NCBI RefSeq assembly: GCF_928382285.1 | Contig: NZ_CAKMSS010000002.1 | Location: 62,001-126,000, forward strand | Length of the DNA stretch: 64,000 bases | Direction: 5' to 3' | DNA from: Rothia nasimurium | GTDB taxonomy: Bacteria > Actinomycetota > Actinomycetes > Actinomycetales > Micrococcaceae | Shown here: piece after piece, positions 53,830 to 63,355 of the stretch | Numbering within the stretch: the first letter of the stretch is position 1 | How the letters are laid out: every line of letters starts with the position of its first letter | Program-made: the position numbers and the translations under genes | The notes under the pieces: generated by a model | What the model was told of the DNA's origin: nothing | The model's input: the letters and a program-made list of their open reading frames with translations, nothing else | Database searches by the model: none

Positions 53830-54300
53830 GTGGAACGACTTACTCCGGGAACCCCCGCACCCCAGTTCACCCTGCCCGCTGCAGGAGGTGGCACCGTCTC
53901 CCTGGCCGACTACGCAGGGCAGAAGGTCATCGTCTACTTCTACCCCAAGGCATCTACCCCCGGCTGCACCGCACAGGCCTGCGATTTTAGAGACAACCTG
54001 GCCTCGCTTACCTCGCACGGCTACGCCGTCCTGGGTATCTCGCCCGACAGCGTCAAGGCCCTCGATACTTTCACCGAGAACCAGGAGCTTACCTTCCCCC
54101 TGCTCTCCGATGAAGACCACGCGGTTGCGGAAGCCTACGGGGCATGGGGCGAAAAGAAAAACTACGGCAAGACCTATGTGGGCCTGATCCGCTCCACCCT
54201 CGTCATCGACGAGAAGGGAATGATTGAGGTCGCCCAGTACAACGTCCGGGCCAAGGGGCATGTTGCAAAGCTGCGCCGAGATCTAGGCATCGACGCCTAA
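53830..54300 (+). CDS. bcp: Thioredoxin-dependent thiol peroxidase (Bcp/PrxQ)
   Basis: 156 residues. The peroxiredoxin motif PKASTPGCTAQACDFRDNL has the peroxidatic Cys46 and resolving Cys51 in the C-X4-C spacing of the PrxQ group. It reduces hydrogen peroxide and organic hydroperoxides using thioredoxin. The GTG start has AAAGGA 6 nt upstream. The divergent MarR regulator may control it; this is inference. Confidence 0.95.
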   Translation: MERLTPGTPAPQFTLPAAGGGTVSLADYAGQKVIVYFYPKASTPGCTAQACDFRDNLASLTSHGYAVLGISPDSVKALDTFTENQELTFPLLSDEDHAVAEAYGAWGEKKNYGKTYVGLIRSTLVIDEKGMIEVAQYNVRAKGHVAKLRRDLGIDA

Positions 54301-54373
54301 CCGCGACGGCCGTATTTAGCAAAACCTCTCAAGGTGTTGTAGCATAGACACTGTTGTGCTGACAGCACCGCAT

Positions 54374-54455
54374 GCGCGAGTGGTGAAATTGGCAGACACG
54401 CAGGATTTAGGTTCCTGTGCCTTACGGCGTGAGGGTTCAAGTCCCTCCTCGCGCA
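54374..54455 (+). tRNA. tRNA-Leu (TAG)
   Basis: 82-nt class II tRNA. The acceptor GCGCGAG pairs with CTCGCGC, the anticodon stem CAGGA/TCCTG encloses TTTAGGT with TAG, and a long variable arm (TGCCTTACGGCGT) is present. The discriminator is A. Confidence 0.95.
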
Positions 54456-54468
54456 CACTGACGAAACA

Positions 54469-54508
54469 CCCGTTCAGCCCGGTTTATCCACGGTTGGACG
54501 GGTTTTTT
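54469..54508 (+). terminator. Terminator of tRNA-Leu
   Basis: CCCGTTCAGCC pairs (with G-T wobbles) with GGTTGGACGGG, followed by six T. Confidence 0.85.
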
Positions 54509-54571
54509 GATAACCAGAACCTGGCGGCCACAGCCTAGGCCAACGAGCCTCAGAACGAAGGGGATTCTCTT

Positions 54572-56299
54572 ATGGCAGCACCAGCCCTCACCCGTCGCAC
54601 CCTGCTTCACTACGGTTCCCTGCTGACCGCCGGCCTAGCCCTTTCCGCCTGTTCAACCTCCACCGAGGCCATCCCCGCGGCGTCCGCCTCCGCCACCGAG
54701 AGCGCAGGCCCCACCTTCCGTTTTGCCCAGGGCGCCCAGGTACTCACCCTTGACCCGGCAGCTACCTACCGGGTAGAAAGCCACCGCATCAGCGCCCAGA
54801 TTCTAGAACCCCTGGTGCGGGCCGACGTCAACACCGGCGAGCCTGCCCCCTCTCTTGCCAAGAGCTGGGAGATTAGCGAGGATGGCCTCACCTACACCTT
54901 CACTCTGGTTGAGAACGCTACCTTTAGCGACGGCAGCCAGCTGACAGCGGATAGCGTCCTTGCCAACATCGAGCGCTGGTCTCGCCTGGGGAAGGCTCCG
55001 CTGACCCGAATGACCCAGCCCTTCCACCAGCTCTTTGGAACAGCCCAGGCAACCGATGGCAGCCAGCTAGGCTCCCTGGTCAGCAGCTGGTCAGCCCCCA
55101 GCGATACAAGCATTACCATTGTGCTAACCCGTCCCTCCCGCAGCTTCCTCAAGGCACTCACCCAGCCGGCCTACGGGCTGGTCTTACCCAGCACTATCGG
55201 GGCGGACGGCTACCTCACCGGCTCCCCCGTAGGCACCGGTGCCTTTACGCTGAGCTCCTGGGATGGCAGCACTGCCGTCCTCACCCGCAATAGCTCCTAC
55301 CGGGGCCAGGCCCCCGACCTTGGCATCATCGAATTCCTCACTATCCCCGATGCCGAAAAGCGCTACTACAACCTGCTCGAAGGCAGCATCGATGCCTACG
55401 ACCAGGTGGCCCTCAAGGACTACGTCCCCCTGGCCCTGGACGGGTATGCGGTGCAGTCCCGCGACCCCTACGCAATTGCCTATATCGGTATTAACCTCTC
55501 CCACCCGGCCTTCGACGACGCCCGGGTGCGCCAGGCCCTGGCCCGCGCCATCGACAGGGCCGCTATCGTCGAGGCCTACTACCCCCAGGGCACCAATACC
55601 GCGCCCGACTTCGTCCCCGCCCTCTTCCAGATGAAGAAAGAGGACATGGCGCAGGTCTATACCTATAACCTCACCCGCGCCCAGGAACTCCTGCGCGCCA
55701 GCACCTACGCCAACCAGGCCATTGATTTCTACTACCCGGTCAATCTCTCCCTGCCTTCCCTACCCTCGCCCGAAGGTATCTACTCGCTGATTTCGGCAAA
55801 CCTGGTTGAGGCAGGCTTCAACATCGTGCCCAAACCCTACCGCTGGTCAGACGCCGGTACCGAGGACGTACCTACCGCCCACCCCGACTACGGGCTAGAA
55901 CTGACCGGCTTTATCGGGGCCTTCCGCGACCCCACCGCCTTTCTGGGGCATGTGCTCACCCCGGCGGCGTCCGCCCCCACCACCATCAGCCAAGCCAGCC
56001 CGAGCGCCAGTGCCAGCGCCAGCCCCTCCCCCACCTCCACGGCAGCAGCCAACGAACCGACCAAGGCTACTGCCAACTACGCCAGTATCCGCCAGGCTAT
56101 CGACGAGGCTGATACCCGCACCGATATCGCCGAATGGCGGGAAGCCTACAAGGACATTAATAACCAGGTAGCCAACCTGCTATCTGCAATTCCTCTGGCC
56201 TACCCTGTCTCGGGCGTTACCCAGGGCCAGAGGGTACGCACCTACACGGTGAGCGCCACCTGCATCGATGATTTCTCCACCGTGCACATCGACGACTAG
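54572..56299 (+). CDS. ABC transporter substrate-binding lipoprotein, family 5 (peptide/nickel/opine)
   Basis: 575 residues. The N-terminus TRRTLLHYGSLLTAGLALSAC combines a twin-Arg-like pair with a lipobox (LSAC), followed by Ala/Ser-rich linker. The solute-binding fold shows LTLDPAATYRVESHRISAQI, LAKSWEISEDGLTYTFTL and GINLSHPAFDDARVRQALARAI. A low-complexity Ala/Ser/Pro-Thr stretch interrupts the C-terminal part around residues 465-495. GAAGGGGA precedes the ATG. No cognate permease or ATPase genes are nearby, so it is an orphan binding protein. Confidence 0.88.
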   Translation: MAAPALTRRTLLHYGSLLTAGLALSACSTSTEAIPAASASATESAGPTFRFAQGAQVLTLDPAATYRVESHRISAQILEPLVRADVNTGEPAPSLAKSWEISEDGLTYTFTLVENATFSDGSQLTADSVLANIERWSRLGKAPLTRMTQPFHQLFGTAQATDGSQLGSLVSSWSAPSDTSITIVLTRPSRSFLKALTQPAYGLVLPSTIGADGYLTGSPVGTGAFTLSSWDGSTAVLTRNSSYRGQAPDLGIIEFLTIPDAEKRYYNLLEGSIDAYDQVALKDYVPLALDGYAVQSRDPYAIAYIGINLSHPAFDDARVRQALARAIDRAAIVEAYYPQGTNTAPDFVPALFQMKKEDMAQVYTYNLTRAQELLRASTYANQAIDFYYPVNLSLPSLPSPEGIYSLISANLVEAGFNIVPKPYRWSDAGTEDVPTAHPDYGLELTGFIGAFRDPTAFLGHVLTPAASAPTTISQASPSASASASPSPTSTAAANEPTKATANYASIRQAIDEADTRTDIAEWREAYKDINNQVANLLSAIPLAYPVSGVTQGQRVRTYTVSATCIDDFSTVHIDD

Positions 56300-56460
56300 C
56301 CCACCGCGGGCGTCCGCAAAAGTGCGTCAAAGAACCGTACGTGTTAGGTACGTCGCCCTATCTGTACTACGCTAAAGATGAGAACGGGGCCGAGCGGCTC
56401 CACCCCAGCCGGTGTCCAGCGTCGGGCACCACAGTCTTAGAGTGACGGAGTGTCAATCAC

Positions 56461-57939
56461 GTGGCAAACGAAGTACAGACCGATGTCGTCCTAGTGGGCG
56501 GCGGTATTATGAGCGCAACCCTGGGCGTCCTACTCAAGGAAGTAGAGCCCACCTGGAATATCACCCTGCTGGAGCGTCTGGATCAGGTAGGCCAGGAGTC
56601 ATCTAACCCCTGGAACAACGCTGGTACCGGCCACTCAGCGCTCTGCGAACTCAACTACGCCCCGGCAGGCCCCGACGGCACCGTAGACCCGGCCAAGGCA
56701 CTGGGTATCAACGAGCAGTTCCAGGTTTCCCGCCAGCTCTGGGCCTCCCTGGTTGAAGAGGGCAAGATCAAGGACGCCAGCTTCATCAACCCCGTGCCCC
56801 ACATGTCCCTGGTCTTCGGTGAAGACCACGTGCGCTACCTGGGCAAGCGTTTTGAGGCCTTCGAGAACCAGAAGCTCTTTGAGCGCATGAAGTTCTCGAC
56901 CGACTTTGACCAGATTCGCCAGTGGGCCCCCCTGGCCGTTGAGGGCCGCGACCCCAACCAGAAGATTGCCGCCACCTGGTCACCCGAGGGTACCGACGTA
57001 GACTTCGGCAACCTCACCCAGCAGATGGTGGACTACCTGGTAGAGCAGGGCGTCACCGTCCAGTACGGCCAGCAGGTCACCAACCTCGAGCAGCAGAGCG
57101 ACGGCAGCTGGCTGGTCAAGGTCAAGAATCGCCTCAACTCCGAGCACAGCCTGACCATTCGCGCTAAATTCGTCTTCCTGGGTGCCGGTGGCGGTGCCCT
57201 CAACCTGCTGCAGAAGTCAGGTATTAAGGAAGGCAAGGGCTTTGGTGGCTTCCCCGTCTCGGGCCTCTTCTTCCGCAACACCAACGAAGAAACCGCTCTC
57301 AAGCACAATGCCAAGGTCTACGGCCAGGCTTCGGTGGGTGCCCCGCCCATGTCTGTGCCCCACCTCGATACCCGCTACGTGAACGGCAAGCGTTCCCTGC
57401 TCTTTGGCCCCTACGCTGGTTTTAAGACCAACTTCCTCAAGCAGGGCTCCCTGCTCGATATGCCCCTCTCCCTGCGCCCGGACAACCTGCTCCCCATGAT
57501 TCGTGCGGGCCTAGACAACGTGGATCTCACCAAGTACCTCATCGGTGAACTCCTCAAGAACCGCGACGAGCGCGTAGCCTCACTGCGCGAGTACTACCCC
57601 ACCGCGGTAGCAGATGAGTGGGAGCTCATCACCGCCGGTCAGCGCGTACAGGTTATTAAGAAGGACGCCAAGAAGGGCGGCGTGCTGCAGTTCGGCACCG
57701 AACTCATTGCATCGGGCGACGGCTCCATCGCGGCCCTGCTCGGTGCCTCCCCCGGCGCCTCAACCGCCGCCCCCATCATGCTGACCCTGCTGGCCCGTTG
57801 CTTCCCCTCCAAGATGAACCAGTGGGAGCCCCGCATCAAGGAACTGGTACCCGGCTACGGCGTCAAGCTCAACGACAACCACGACCTGGCTGACGAGCTC
57901 TTTGCCCACACCGCCAAGGTGCTGGGTATCGATAACTAG
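56461..57939 (+). CDS. mqo: Malate:quinone oxidoreductase
   Basis: A membrane-associated FAD enzyme of the citric acid cycle that passes electrons from malate to quinone. 492 residues begin with the FAD motif [19 protein letters not shown] and include [20 protein letters not shown] and the C-terminal [17 protein letters not shown]. The start is GTG 56461; GGAG lies about 12 nt upstream, so the start is a little uncertain. It is monocistronic with its own terminator. Confidence 0.95.
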   Translation: MANEVQTDVVLVGGGIMSATLGVLLKEVEPTWNITLLERLDQVGQESSNPWNNAGTGHSALCELNYAPAGPDGTVDPAKALGINEQFQVSRQLWASLVEEGKIKDASFINPVPHMSLVFGEDHVRYLGKRFEAFENQKLFERMKFSTDFDQIRQWAPLAVEGRDPNQKIAATWSPEGTDVDFGNLTQQMVDYLVEQGVTVQYGQQVTNLEQQSDGSWLVKVKNRLNSEHSLTIRAKFVFLGAGGGALNLLQKSGIKEGKGFGGFPVSGLFFRNTNEETALKHNAKVYGQASVGAPPMSVPHLDTRYVNGKRSLLFGPYAGFKTNFLKQGSLLDMPLSLRPDNLLPMIRAGLDNVDLTKYLIGELLKNRDERVASLREYYPTAVADEWELITAGQRVQVIKKDAKKGGVLQFGTELIASGDGSIAALLGASPGASTAAPIMLTLLARCFPSKMNQWEPRIKELVPGYGVKLNDNHDLADELFAHTAKVLGIDN

Positions 57940-57983
57940 CCCACCGGCGTCCGCCCACTACCGTGTGGGCTACCCTGTCTCAT

Positions 57984-58022
57984 AGCTGCCCCGGCATCAT
58001 GCGCCGGGGCAGCTACTGTTTT
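57984..58022 (+). terminator. Terminator of mqo
   Basis: AGCTGCCCCGGC (57984-57995) pairs with GCCGGGGCAGCT (58003-58014), followed by ACTGTTTT. Confidence 0.9.
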
Positions 58023-58055
58023 ATCACGAAGCAGACGATCAGCCAGCTCAAAGGT

Positions 58056-58073
58056 TTATCATGCTACTGATAA
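58056..58073. promoter_or_regulatory. Dyad upstream of yihY-type gene
   Basis: TTATCA-TGCTAC-TGATAA overlaps a possible -10 (TAAGAT, 58071-58076), about 45 bp before the start codon. It is a candidate operator; no regulator is known. Confidence 0.4.
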
Positions 58074-58116
58074 GATGTTTACTGATTAAATCACCGCATG
58101 CCCAAAGGACGACACT

Positions 58117-59223
58117 ATGGCTCTCAAAGAACAAACCATTAGCCGGGCGGTTACAGAGGAGGCCCACAAAGAGGCTCCCAAGCCCGCCAAGCTCTCAGAT
58201 ATGAGCGGCTCTAGCTGGAAGTACATCTTCAAGCGCGCCCTGAGCGAATTCACCAACGACGGCTGCACCGATCTGGCCGCCGCCCTGACCTACTTCACGG
58301 TGCTCTCTATCTTCCCAGGCCTACTGGCTGTGGTCTCCCTGCTGGGTGTCTTTGGGCAGGGCCAGCAGACCACCAACGCGATTCTCAACTTCCTTGAAGA
58401 CTACGCCCCGGCTGAAATGCTGACCCTGCTGGAAGAGCCCATCACCCAGCTCACCAGCTCAAACGCCGCAGGTCTGGCCCTGGTCACCGGTGTGGTCGGC
58501 GCCCTCTGGACTGCCTCAGGCTATATCGGCGCCTTTGGCCGTGCCATGAACAAGATCTATGGTGTAGTAGAGGGTCGCCCCATCTGGAAGCTGCGCCCCT
58601 TCAACCTGCTGGTCACCGCCGCCATGGTACTGATTGTTGTTGCCATGATGCTGGTACTGCTTTCCTCTGAAGACGTGCTGACCACCCTGCAGAACGCCGT
58701 GCCCGCTATCGAACTCGGAGGCTTCATCGGCGTATGGATGTGGCTGCGCTACCCCATCATGCTGGTTCTGGCCGTTGTGCTCATTAGCCTGCTCTACTTC
58801 GCCACCCCCAACGTCAAGCAGCCCAAGTTCCGCTTCCTCACCCCCGGCGCCGCTATTGCCCTGGTCGTGATGGCTATTGCAGGTCTAGTCTTCACCTTCT
58901 ACGTCTCAAACTTCGGCTCCTACAATGCCACCTACGGCCTGATCGGTGGCGTTATCGTGATGCTGCTGTTCATCTGGATCATGAACAATGTGCTGCTGCT
59001 CGGCGCCCAGATTGACGCTGAGATTCAGCGCGGCCGCGAGCTTCAGGCAGGCATCAAGGCCGAGGACGAGCTTCAGCTGCCCCCTCGCGATGACACCATG
59101 GCGATCAAGCAGCAGGAGAAGAAGGAAAACCTCATCGAAGAGGGCCGCAAGATTCGCCTGGCCCATAACGGTGTTGATTTCCAGCAGATGGCCGAGAAGC
59201 AGGAGAAGAAGGACTCCGAGTAG
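58117..59223 (+). CDS. YihY/BrkB-family integral membrane protein
   Basis: 368 residues. A cytoplasmic N-terminus precedes six membrane segments from about residue 60 to 300, with the family patterns DLAAALTYFTVLSIFPGLLAVVSLLG and ASGYIGAFGRAMNKIYGV. A charged Lys/Glu-rich C-terminal tail of about 70 residues follows. The family was once misassigned as RNase BN; its function is unknown. AAAGGACGAC precedes the ATG. The hydrolase gene begins 5 bp after its stop. Confidence 0.88.
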   Translation: MALKEQTISRAVTEEAHKEAPKPAKLSDMSGSSWKYIFKRALSEFTNDGCTDLAAALTYFTVLSIFPGLLAVVSLLGVFGQGQQTTNAILNFLEDYAPAEMLTLLEEPITQLTSSNAAGLALVTGVVGALWTASGYIGAFGRAMNKIYGVVEGRPIWKLRPFNLLVTAAMVLIVVAMMLVLLSSEDVLTTLQNAVPAIELGGFIGVWMWLRYPIMLVLAVVLISLLYFATPNVKQPKFRFLTPGAAIALVVMAIAGLVFTFYVSNFGSYNATYGLIGGVIVMLLFIWIMNNVLLLGAQIDAEIQRGRELQAGIKAEDELQLPPRDDTMAIKQQEKKENLIEEGRKIRLAHNGVDFQQMAEKQEKKDSE

Positions 59224-59228
59224 GCCCT

Positions 59229-60062
59229 ATGTGCGAGCCCTGTCTTTCGGTCGAGATTTACTGTGCCCCCGTTGCTGGGGCGGACGCTCCGCCCCGGCTT
59301 CTTGAGGGCCAGCAGGTGGTGGCGGTGCACGGTTTTGCTTCCACCCCCGAGGTGACCTGGGAACGGACCGGTTGGGTTCGGCAGTTCCAGCGAGCAGGGG
59401 CAGATGTCCATCTGGTCACCCTGCCCTACCACCGGCTCGAAGAAGCAGGGCACGAAGGGGCAGGAAAGTCTAGCGGGCAGATAGCCGTCACCTGGCAGCA
59501 AGAAGGGCTAGTGGCCTCCCTGGGCACGGCCCTTGGCCAGGCTCTGGCAGATATAGATACACCGGTCCATCTGCTGGGCTATTCCCTGGGCGCCCGCATC
59601 TGCTGGCAGGTAGCGCTCAGCTCCCCGCACCTGGTACAGAGCCTGACGCTCGGAGGCCTGCCCCTAGCAACCCACCTCGATGAGGTGCAGTCCTATCTAT
59701 CGGCGCCTTCCTCCGCCCCCCGCGCCTGCCTGCCAGAGGGACTCCAGGCTGTCCTCGACGCCAGCCCCCTGCCCCGCGCTGCGCTGACCGCTTTTACAGC
59801 CCAGCCGGTTGAGCCTTTCACACCGAACAAACTACCTACCTGCCCCACCCTCCTCTTTGCAGGCAGCGACGACACCCTAGCCACCGGGCTCCCTGCCCTT
59901 GCCGCGGCCCTGCCGCACCCGGCGTCCGCCTATCTGGAGCTAGCTGGCCGCGACCATATTAGTGCCCTGACCAGCGGGCAAGCCCGCCGGGCGTCCGCTG
60001 ACTTCATGACCCGTCATGCGGTCTCACGAGCTGGCAGCGAGCCGGACCACACGGTAGCGTAG
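59229..60062 (+). CDS. Alpha/beta-hydrolase fold protein
   Basis: 277 residues. The nucleophile elbow LLGYSLGARICW, an oxyanion region VVAVHGFAST, the acid region FAGSDDTLATG and the terminal His in AGRDHISAL define the fold. The general form resembles MenH-like hydrolases with a small lid, but the substrate is unknown. It probably shares a transcript with the upstream yihY-type gene and is followed by a palindromic terminator. Confidence 0.82.
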   Translation: MCEPCLSVEIYCAPVAGADAPPRLLEGQQVVAVHGFASTPEVTWERTGWVRQFQRAGADVHLVTLPYHRLEEAGHEGAGKSSGQIAVTWQQEGLVASLGTALGQALADIDTPVHLLGYSLGARICWQVALSSPHLVQSLTLGGLPLATHLDEVQSYLSAPSSAPRACLPEGLQAVLDASPLPRAALTAFTAQPVEPFTPNKLPTCPTLLFAGSDDTLATGLPALAAALPHPASAYLELAGRDHISALTSGQARRASADFMTRHAVSRAGSEPDHTVA

Positions 60063-60071
60063 AGGGTAGCA

Positions 60072-60098
60072 GCAGGTAGCTACCTGCCGATATTTTTC
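60072..60098 (+). terminator. Terminator of the yihY-hydrolase unit
   Basis: The palindrome GCAGGTAGCTACCTGC (60072-60087) is followed by CGATATTTTT. Confidence 0.75.
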
Positions 60099-60122
60099 CC
60101 CTCCCGCTATCGAAGGAGCCCC

Positions 60123-61214
60123 ATGCACAAGGTCAAGGCCGTCGTCTCTCTGGCCAAGGATCAGCCCGTTGAAGTTGTTACCATCAATGTGCCCAACCCC
60201 ATCAAGGGCGAGGCCCTAGTGAAGGTGCTCACCTGCGGTGTCTGCCAGACCGACCATCACTACGTCCAGGGCGGGGTCGGCAACGACTACCCCTACCTGC
60301 TGGGTCACGAGTCAGCCGGCATCGTCGAGGCGGTGGGCGAGGGCGTCACCAACGTTGCCCCCGGCGACCTGGTCATTCTCAACTGGCGGGCTGTCTGCGG
60401 CGAGTGCCGAGCCTGTAAGAAGGGCAAGCCCCAGTACTGCTTCGCCACCCATAACGCCACCCAGAAGATGACCCTGGAAGATGGCACCGAGCTCTCCCCC
60501 GCTCTGGGTATCGGCTCCTTTGCCGAGAAGACCCTGGTAGCAGCCGGCCAGTGCACCAAGATTGATGCTGACCTGACCGAAGACCAGTACGCCGCTATCG
60601 GTCTGCTGGGCTGCGGCGTCACCGCCGGTCTGGGCGCTGTGCTCAACACCGGCGAGGTAGCCCGCGGCGAGTCAGTTGCCGTCATCGGCTGTGGCGGCGT
60701 AGGTACCGCCGCTGTTGCCGGCGCAAAGCTGGGCGGGGCAACCACCATCATCGCCGTTGATATCGACGATGAGAAGCTAGCCCGAGCCAAGGAGCACGGC
60801 GCCACCCACGTCATCAACTCTAAAAATCAGGACCCGGTAGCCGCTATCAAGGAGCTCACCGACGGCTTCGGTGCCGACCTGGTCATTGACGCTGTGGGCG
60901 TTGAAGCAACCTTCAAGCAGGCCTTTGAGGCCCGCGACCTGGCCGGACGCGTCGTGCTGGTGGGCGTGCCCGCCCCCGGCACCACCTGGCAGGCTCCCCT
61001 CGATGAGGTCTTCGGGCGCGGCGGCTCCATCAAGTCAGCCTGGTACGGCGACACCCTGCCCTCCCGCGACTTCCCCATGTTCGTGCAGCACTACCAGCTG
61101 GGCAACCTCGACCTGGACGGCTTCGTCTCAGAACGCATCAGCCTTGACCAGGTCAACGAGGCTTTCGAAACCATGAAGACCGGTAAGGTGCTTCGCTCGG
61201 TCGTTGAGCTCTAG
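60123..61214 (+). CDS. S-(hydroxymethyl)mycothiol dehydrogenase
   Basis: 363 residues, zinc-dependent medium-chain alcohol dehydrogenase. The catalytic zinc is bound through Cys38 in [10 protein letters not shown] and the GHESAG histidine; the structural zinc by [18 protein letters not shown] by [19 protein letters not shown]. The sequence matches the mycothiol-dependent formaldehyde dehydrogenase (MscR/AdhE2) group, which oxidises the formaldehyde-mycothiol adduct. The metallo-hydrolase 11 bp downstream is its usual companion. GAAGGAG precedes the ATG. Confidence 0.9.
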   Translation: MHKVKAVVSLAKDQPVEVVTINVPNPIKGEALVKVLTCGVCQTDHHYVQGGVGNDYPYLLGHESAGIVEAVGEGVTNVAPGDLVILNWRAVCGECRACKKGKPQYCFATHNATQKMTLEDGTELSPALGIGSFAEKTLVAAGQCTKIDADLTEDQYAAIGLLGCGVTAGLGAVLNTGEVARGESVAVIGCGGVGTAAVAGAKLGGATTIIAVDIDDEKLARAKEHGATHVINSKNQDPVAAIKELTDGFGADLVIDAVGVEATFKQAFEARDLAGRVVLVGVPAPGTTWQAPLDEVFGRGGSIKSAWYGDTLPSRDFPMFVQHYQLGNLDLDGFVSERISLDQVNEAFETMKTGKVLRSVVEL

Positions 61215-61225
61215 GAGTTATCACC

Positions 61226-61873
61226 ATGACAGAACGCATTGAACGAGTTGTCACTTCCGGCACCTTCTCCCTGGACGGGGGAACCTGGGACGTCGATAAC
61301 AACGTCTGGATTATCGGCAACGACACTTCCGTGGTCATCATTGACCCCGCCCACGACGTCGATAAGATTTCAGCCAAGGTTGCAGGGCGCACCGTTGAGA
61401 AAATCCTGCTGACCCACGCCCACGACGACCACATCCGCTCAGCCAAGGAAGCCGCCGACCGCTTCGATGCCCCGGTCTACCTCAACCCGGCAGACCGTCC
61501 GCTCTGGGAGATGGTCTACCCCTCCTGGGACTTCGACGAAGACCTGGCAGAGGGCGATACCATTACCGTCGGCTCCACCGAGCTGAACGTCCTGGCAACC
61601 CCGGGCCACTCCCCCGGCTCCGTCTGTTTCTACGCCCCCACCCTCTCCTGGGAGAACTCAGAGGGCGTGCTCTTCTCGGGCGATACCCTGTTCAACGGAG
61701 GGCCCGGTGCCACCGGCCGCTCTTTCTCCAGCTTCGAGACCATCATCGAGTCAATCTCAACCAAGCTCTTGACCCTGCCCGAATCCACCGCTGTGCTCAC
61801 CGGCCACGGGGACTCCACCGGCATCGGCCTAGAAGCCCCCGAACTCGAAAACTGGATCAAGCGCGGCCACTAG
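61226..61873 (+). CDS. Metallo-beta-lactamase-fold hydrolase, formaldehyde-pathway partner
   Basis: 215 residues. The metal site THAHDDH gives His64, His66, Asp68 and His69, with further ligands in ATPGHSPGSVCF, SGDTLF and LTGHGDST, as in glyoxalase II-type enzymes. Directly after the mycothiol dehydrogenase gene, it probably hydrolyses the S-formylmycothiol product. That role is inferred from the conserved pairing. Confidence 0.88.
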   Translation: MTERIERVVTSGTFSLDGGTWDVDNNVWIIGNDTSVVIIDPAHDVDKISAKVAGRTVEKILLTHAHDDHIRSAKEAADRFDAPVYLNPADRPLWEMVYPSWDFDEDLAEGDTITVGSTELNVLATPGHSPGSVCFYAPTLSWENSEGVLFSGDTLFNGGPGATGRSFSSFETIIESISTKLLTLPESTAVLTGHGDSTGIGLEAPELENWIKRGH

Positions 61874-61904
61874 CCGCGAGGGCGTCCGCTCTCTCAACCT
61901 ATAC

Positions 61905-61942
61905 CAAGGGGCCCTACCGTCAGCTGACGGTAGGGCCCCTTG
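61905..61942. terminator. Bidirectional terminator, 38-bp perfect palindrome
   Basis: 19-bp arms 61905-61923 and 61924-61942 meet without spacer (centre CAGCTG), between the convergent hydrolase and MFS genes. There is only a short T-rich tail. Confidence 0.85.
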
Positions 61943-61966
61943 TGCTTGGAGTGATGAGAGGACGCA

Positions 61967-63355
61967 CTAGGGCAGCAGGGCTAGGCGCTCCTCGTAGGTG
62001 CGACGCCACAAGAACCCGTAGAGATGCCCCAGGCAGAAGTAGATCGCAGCGGCGATGAGAGGAATAATCAGGGCCACCTGGTAGCTGTAGGAGCCACTCA
62101 AATCGGCTGCCCACACGAACCCCACCGCAATACCGCCCAGGGAACAGGCCTGCAGGGTAGAAAGAGCCAGGTCCAGGTTTTTACGCACCGAGAGGCTGGT
62201 GGCCACCGAGTCCATGGTGACCAGGCAAATACCGTAGGCAAGACCCACGCTGATCAGAGGAATCACCATACCCATAGCAGAGGTGGGCAGAGACAGGGTC
62301 ATGGCAGTGAGGGTCAGGCCCACCCCGCTCACCAGCCAGGCCCCCCACCCGAACATGGGCAGGCGCTCAAAGAGCACAAACAGGGCAGAGATAACCGCGC
62401 ACAGACCGAGTAGGGCAATGAGGAAGCCGGTGACGCCTATCTGGTCGGTTGAAATGGCGTAGGCCACGATAGCTGCCTGGGTAGCGCCCAGGGATAGGCC
62501 CAAGCAGATGGTGCCTAGCTGGGGTATCCAGAGCAGGGAGCGGCTTACACCGCGCAGGGGCTTGCGGCGGTTGCCCCCGCTGACATCTCGGGTCTCAACC
62601 GGCAGGTTTTCCGGGCGCCACAGTAGCATGAGCAGGCCCAGCACATCGAGCACAATCACCGCGAAGAGGGCCGACTGGGCCGTCAAAAAGACCGTGGTCA
62701 TACCGGCAATAACGGCACCGGCCGGTAGGGCGATGACGTCGAACATGGTTTCAAGCGAAATGGACGCGTTGAGCTTACGGCGGTCCTTGGTGGTGAGGTA
62801 CTCGGCGCTCCAGTAGCTTCGCATCACTGCCCCCAGCGGCACGGTGGTCACTCCCGTCACCGCGCAGGCTGCGAGGAACCGGCCAATAGACCCGCTACTG
62901 GTCTCAGCAAAGTGCAGGGACTCCAGCATCAGCCACATCAGGGCCAGAATATTGAGCACTGTAACGGCAAAGAATATTCTTCGCTGGCCCCAGCGCTCAG
63001 AAATCGACCGATAGACCGGCACCATGAGAGCCGCACTCAGTCCCACCGTACCGGCGGCGTACCCGCCGAGGGTGGCCTCATTATTCTGCACGGCCAGCAT
63101 CATCATCACCGCCAGCATCACCATAGCCGCGGGCAGGCGCATGAGCAGGGAGAAGAAGAGGAAGCGCCGGCCGTGGGCCAGCAGCAGGTCGCGAATACGG
63201 GTGCGGGCATACTCGGTTGAAATGCGCAGGCGGGCGACACTTTCGCTCACGTTATTCCGCAGGTCGGAGCCACTGGGCCACTGGCGGTCGCGCCGGTAGC
63301 CCAGCCCCGTGCGGGGAGAAGAGCTACGATTCTTGGGGTTACGGTGGGGGCTCAC
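61967..63355 (-). CDS. MFS transporter
   Basis: 462 residues. An N-terminal basic cytoplasmic stretch of about 65 residues precedes twelve hydrophobic segments; the MFS loop 2-3 motif appears as VPVYRSISERWGQRR. It has the general form of a drug or metabolite efflux carrier; the substrate is unknown. The GTG start overlaps the sbcC stop by 4 nt (GTGA), so the two are coupled, an unusual partnership of DNA repair and transport genes. Confidence 0.85.
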   Translation of the reverse strand: MSPHRNPKNRSSSPRTGLGYRRDRQWPSGSDLRNNVSESVARLRISTEYARTRIRDLLLAHGRRFLFFSLLMRLPAAMVMLAVMMMLAVQNNEATLGGYAAGTVGLSAALMVPVYRSISERWGQRRIFFAVTVLNILALMWLMLESLHFAETSSGSIGRFLAACAVTGVTTVPLGAVMRSYWSAEYLTTKDRRKLNASISLETMFDVIALPAGAVIAGMTTVFLTAQSALFAVIVLDVLGLLMLLWRPENLPVETRDVSGGNRRKPLRGVSRSLLWIPQLGTICLGLSLGATQAAIVAYAISTDQIGVTGFLIALLGLCAVISALFVLFERLPMFGWGAWLVSGVGLTLTAMTLSLPTSAMGMVIPLISVGLAYGICLVTMDSVATSLSVRKNLDLALSTLQACSLGGIAVGFVWAADLSGSYSYQVALIIPLIAAAIYFCLGHLYGFLWRRTYEERLALLP

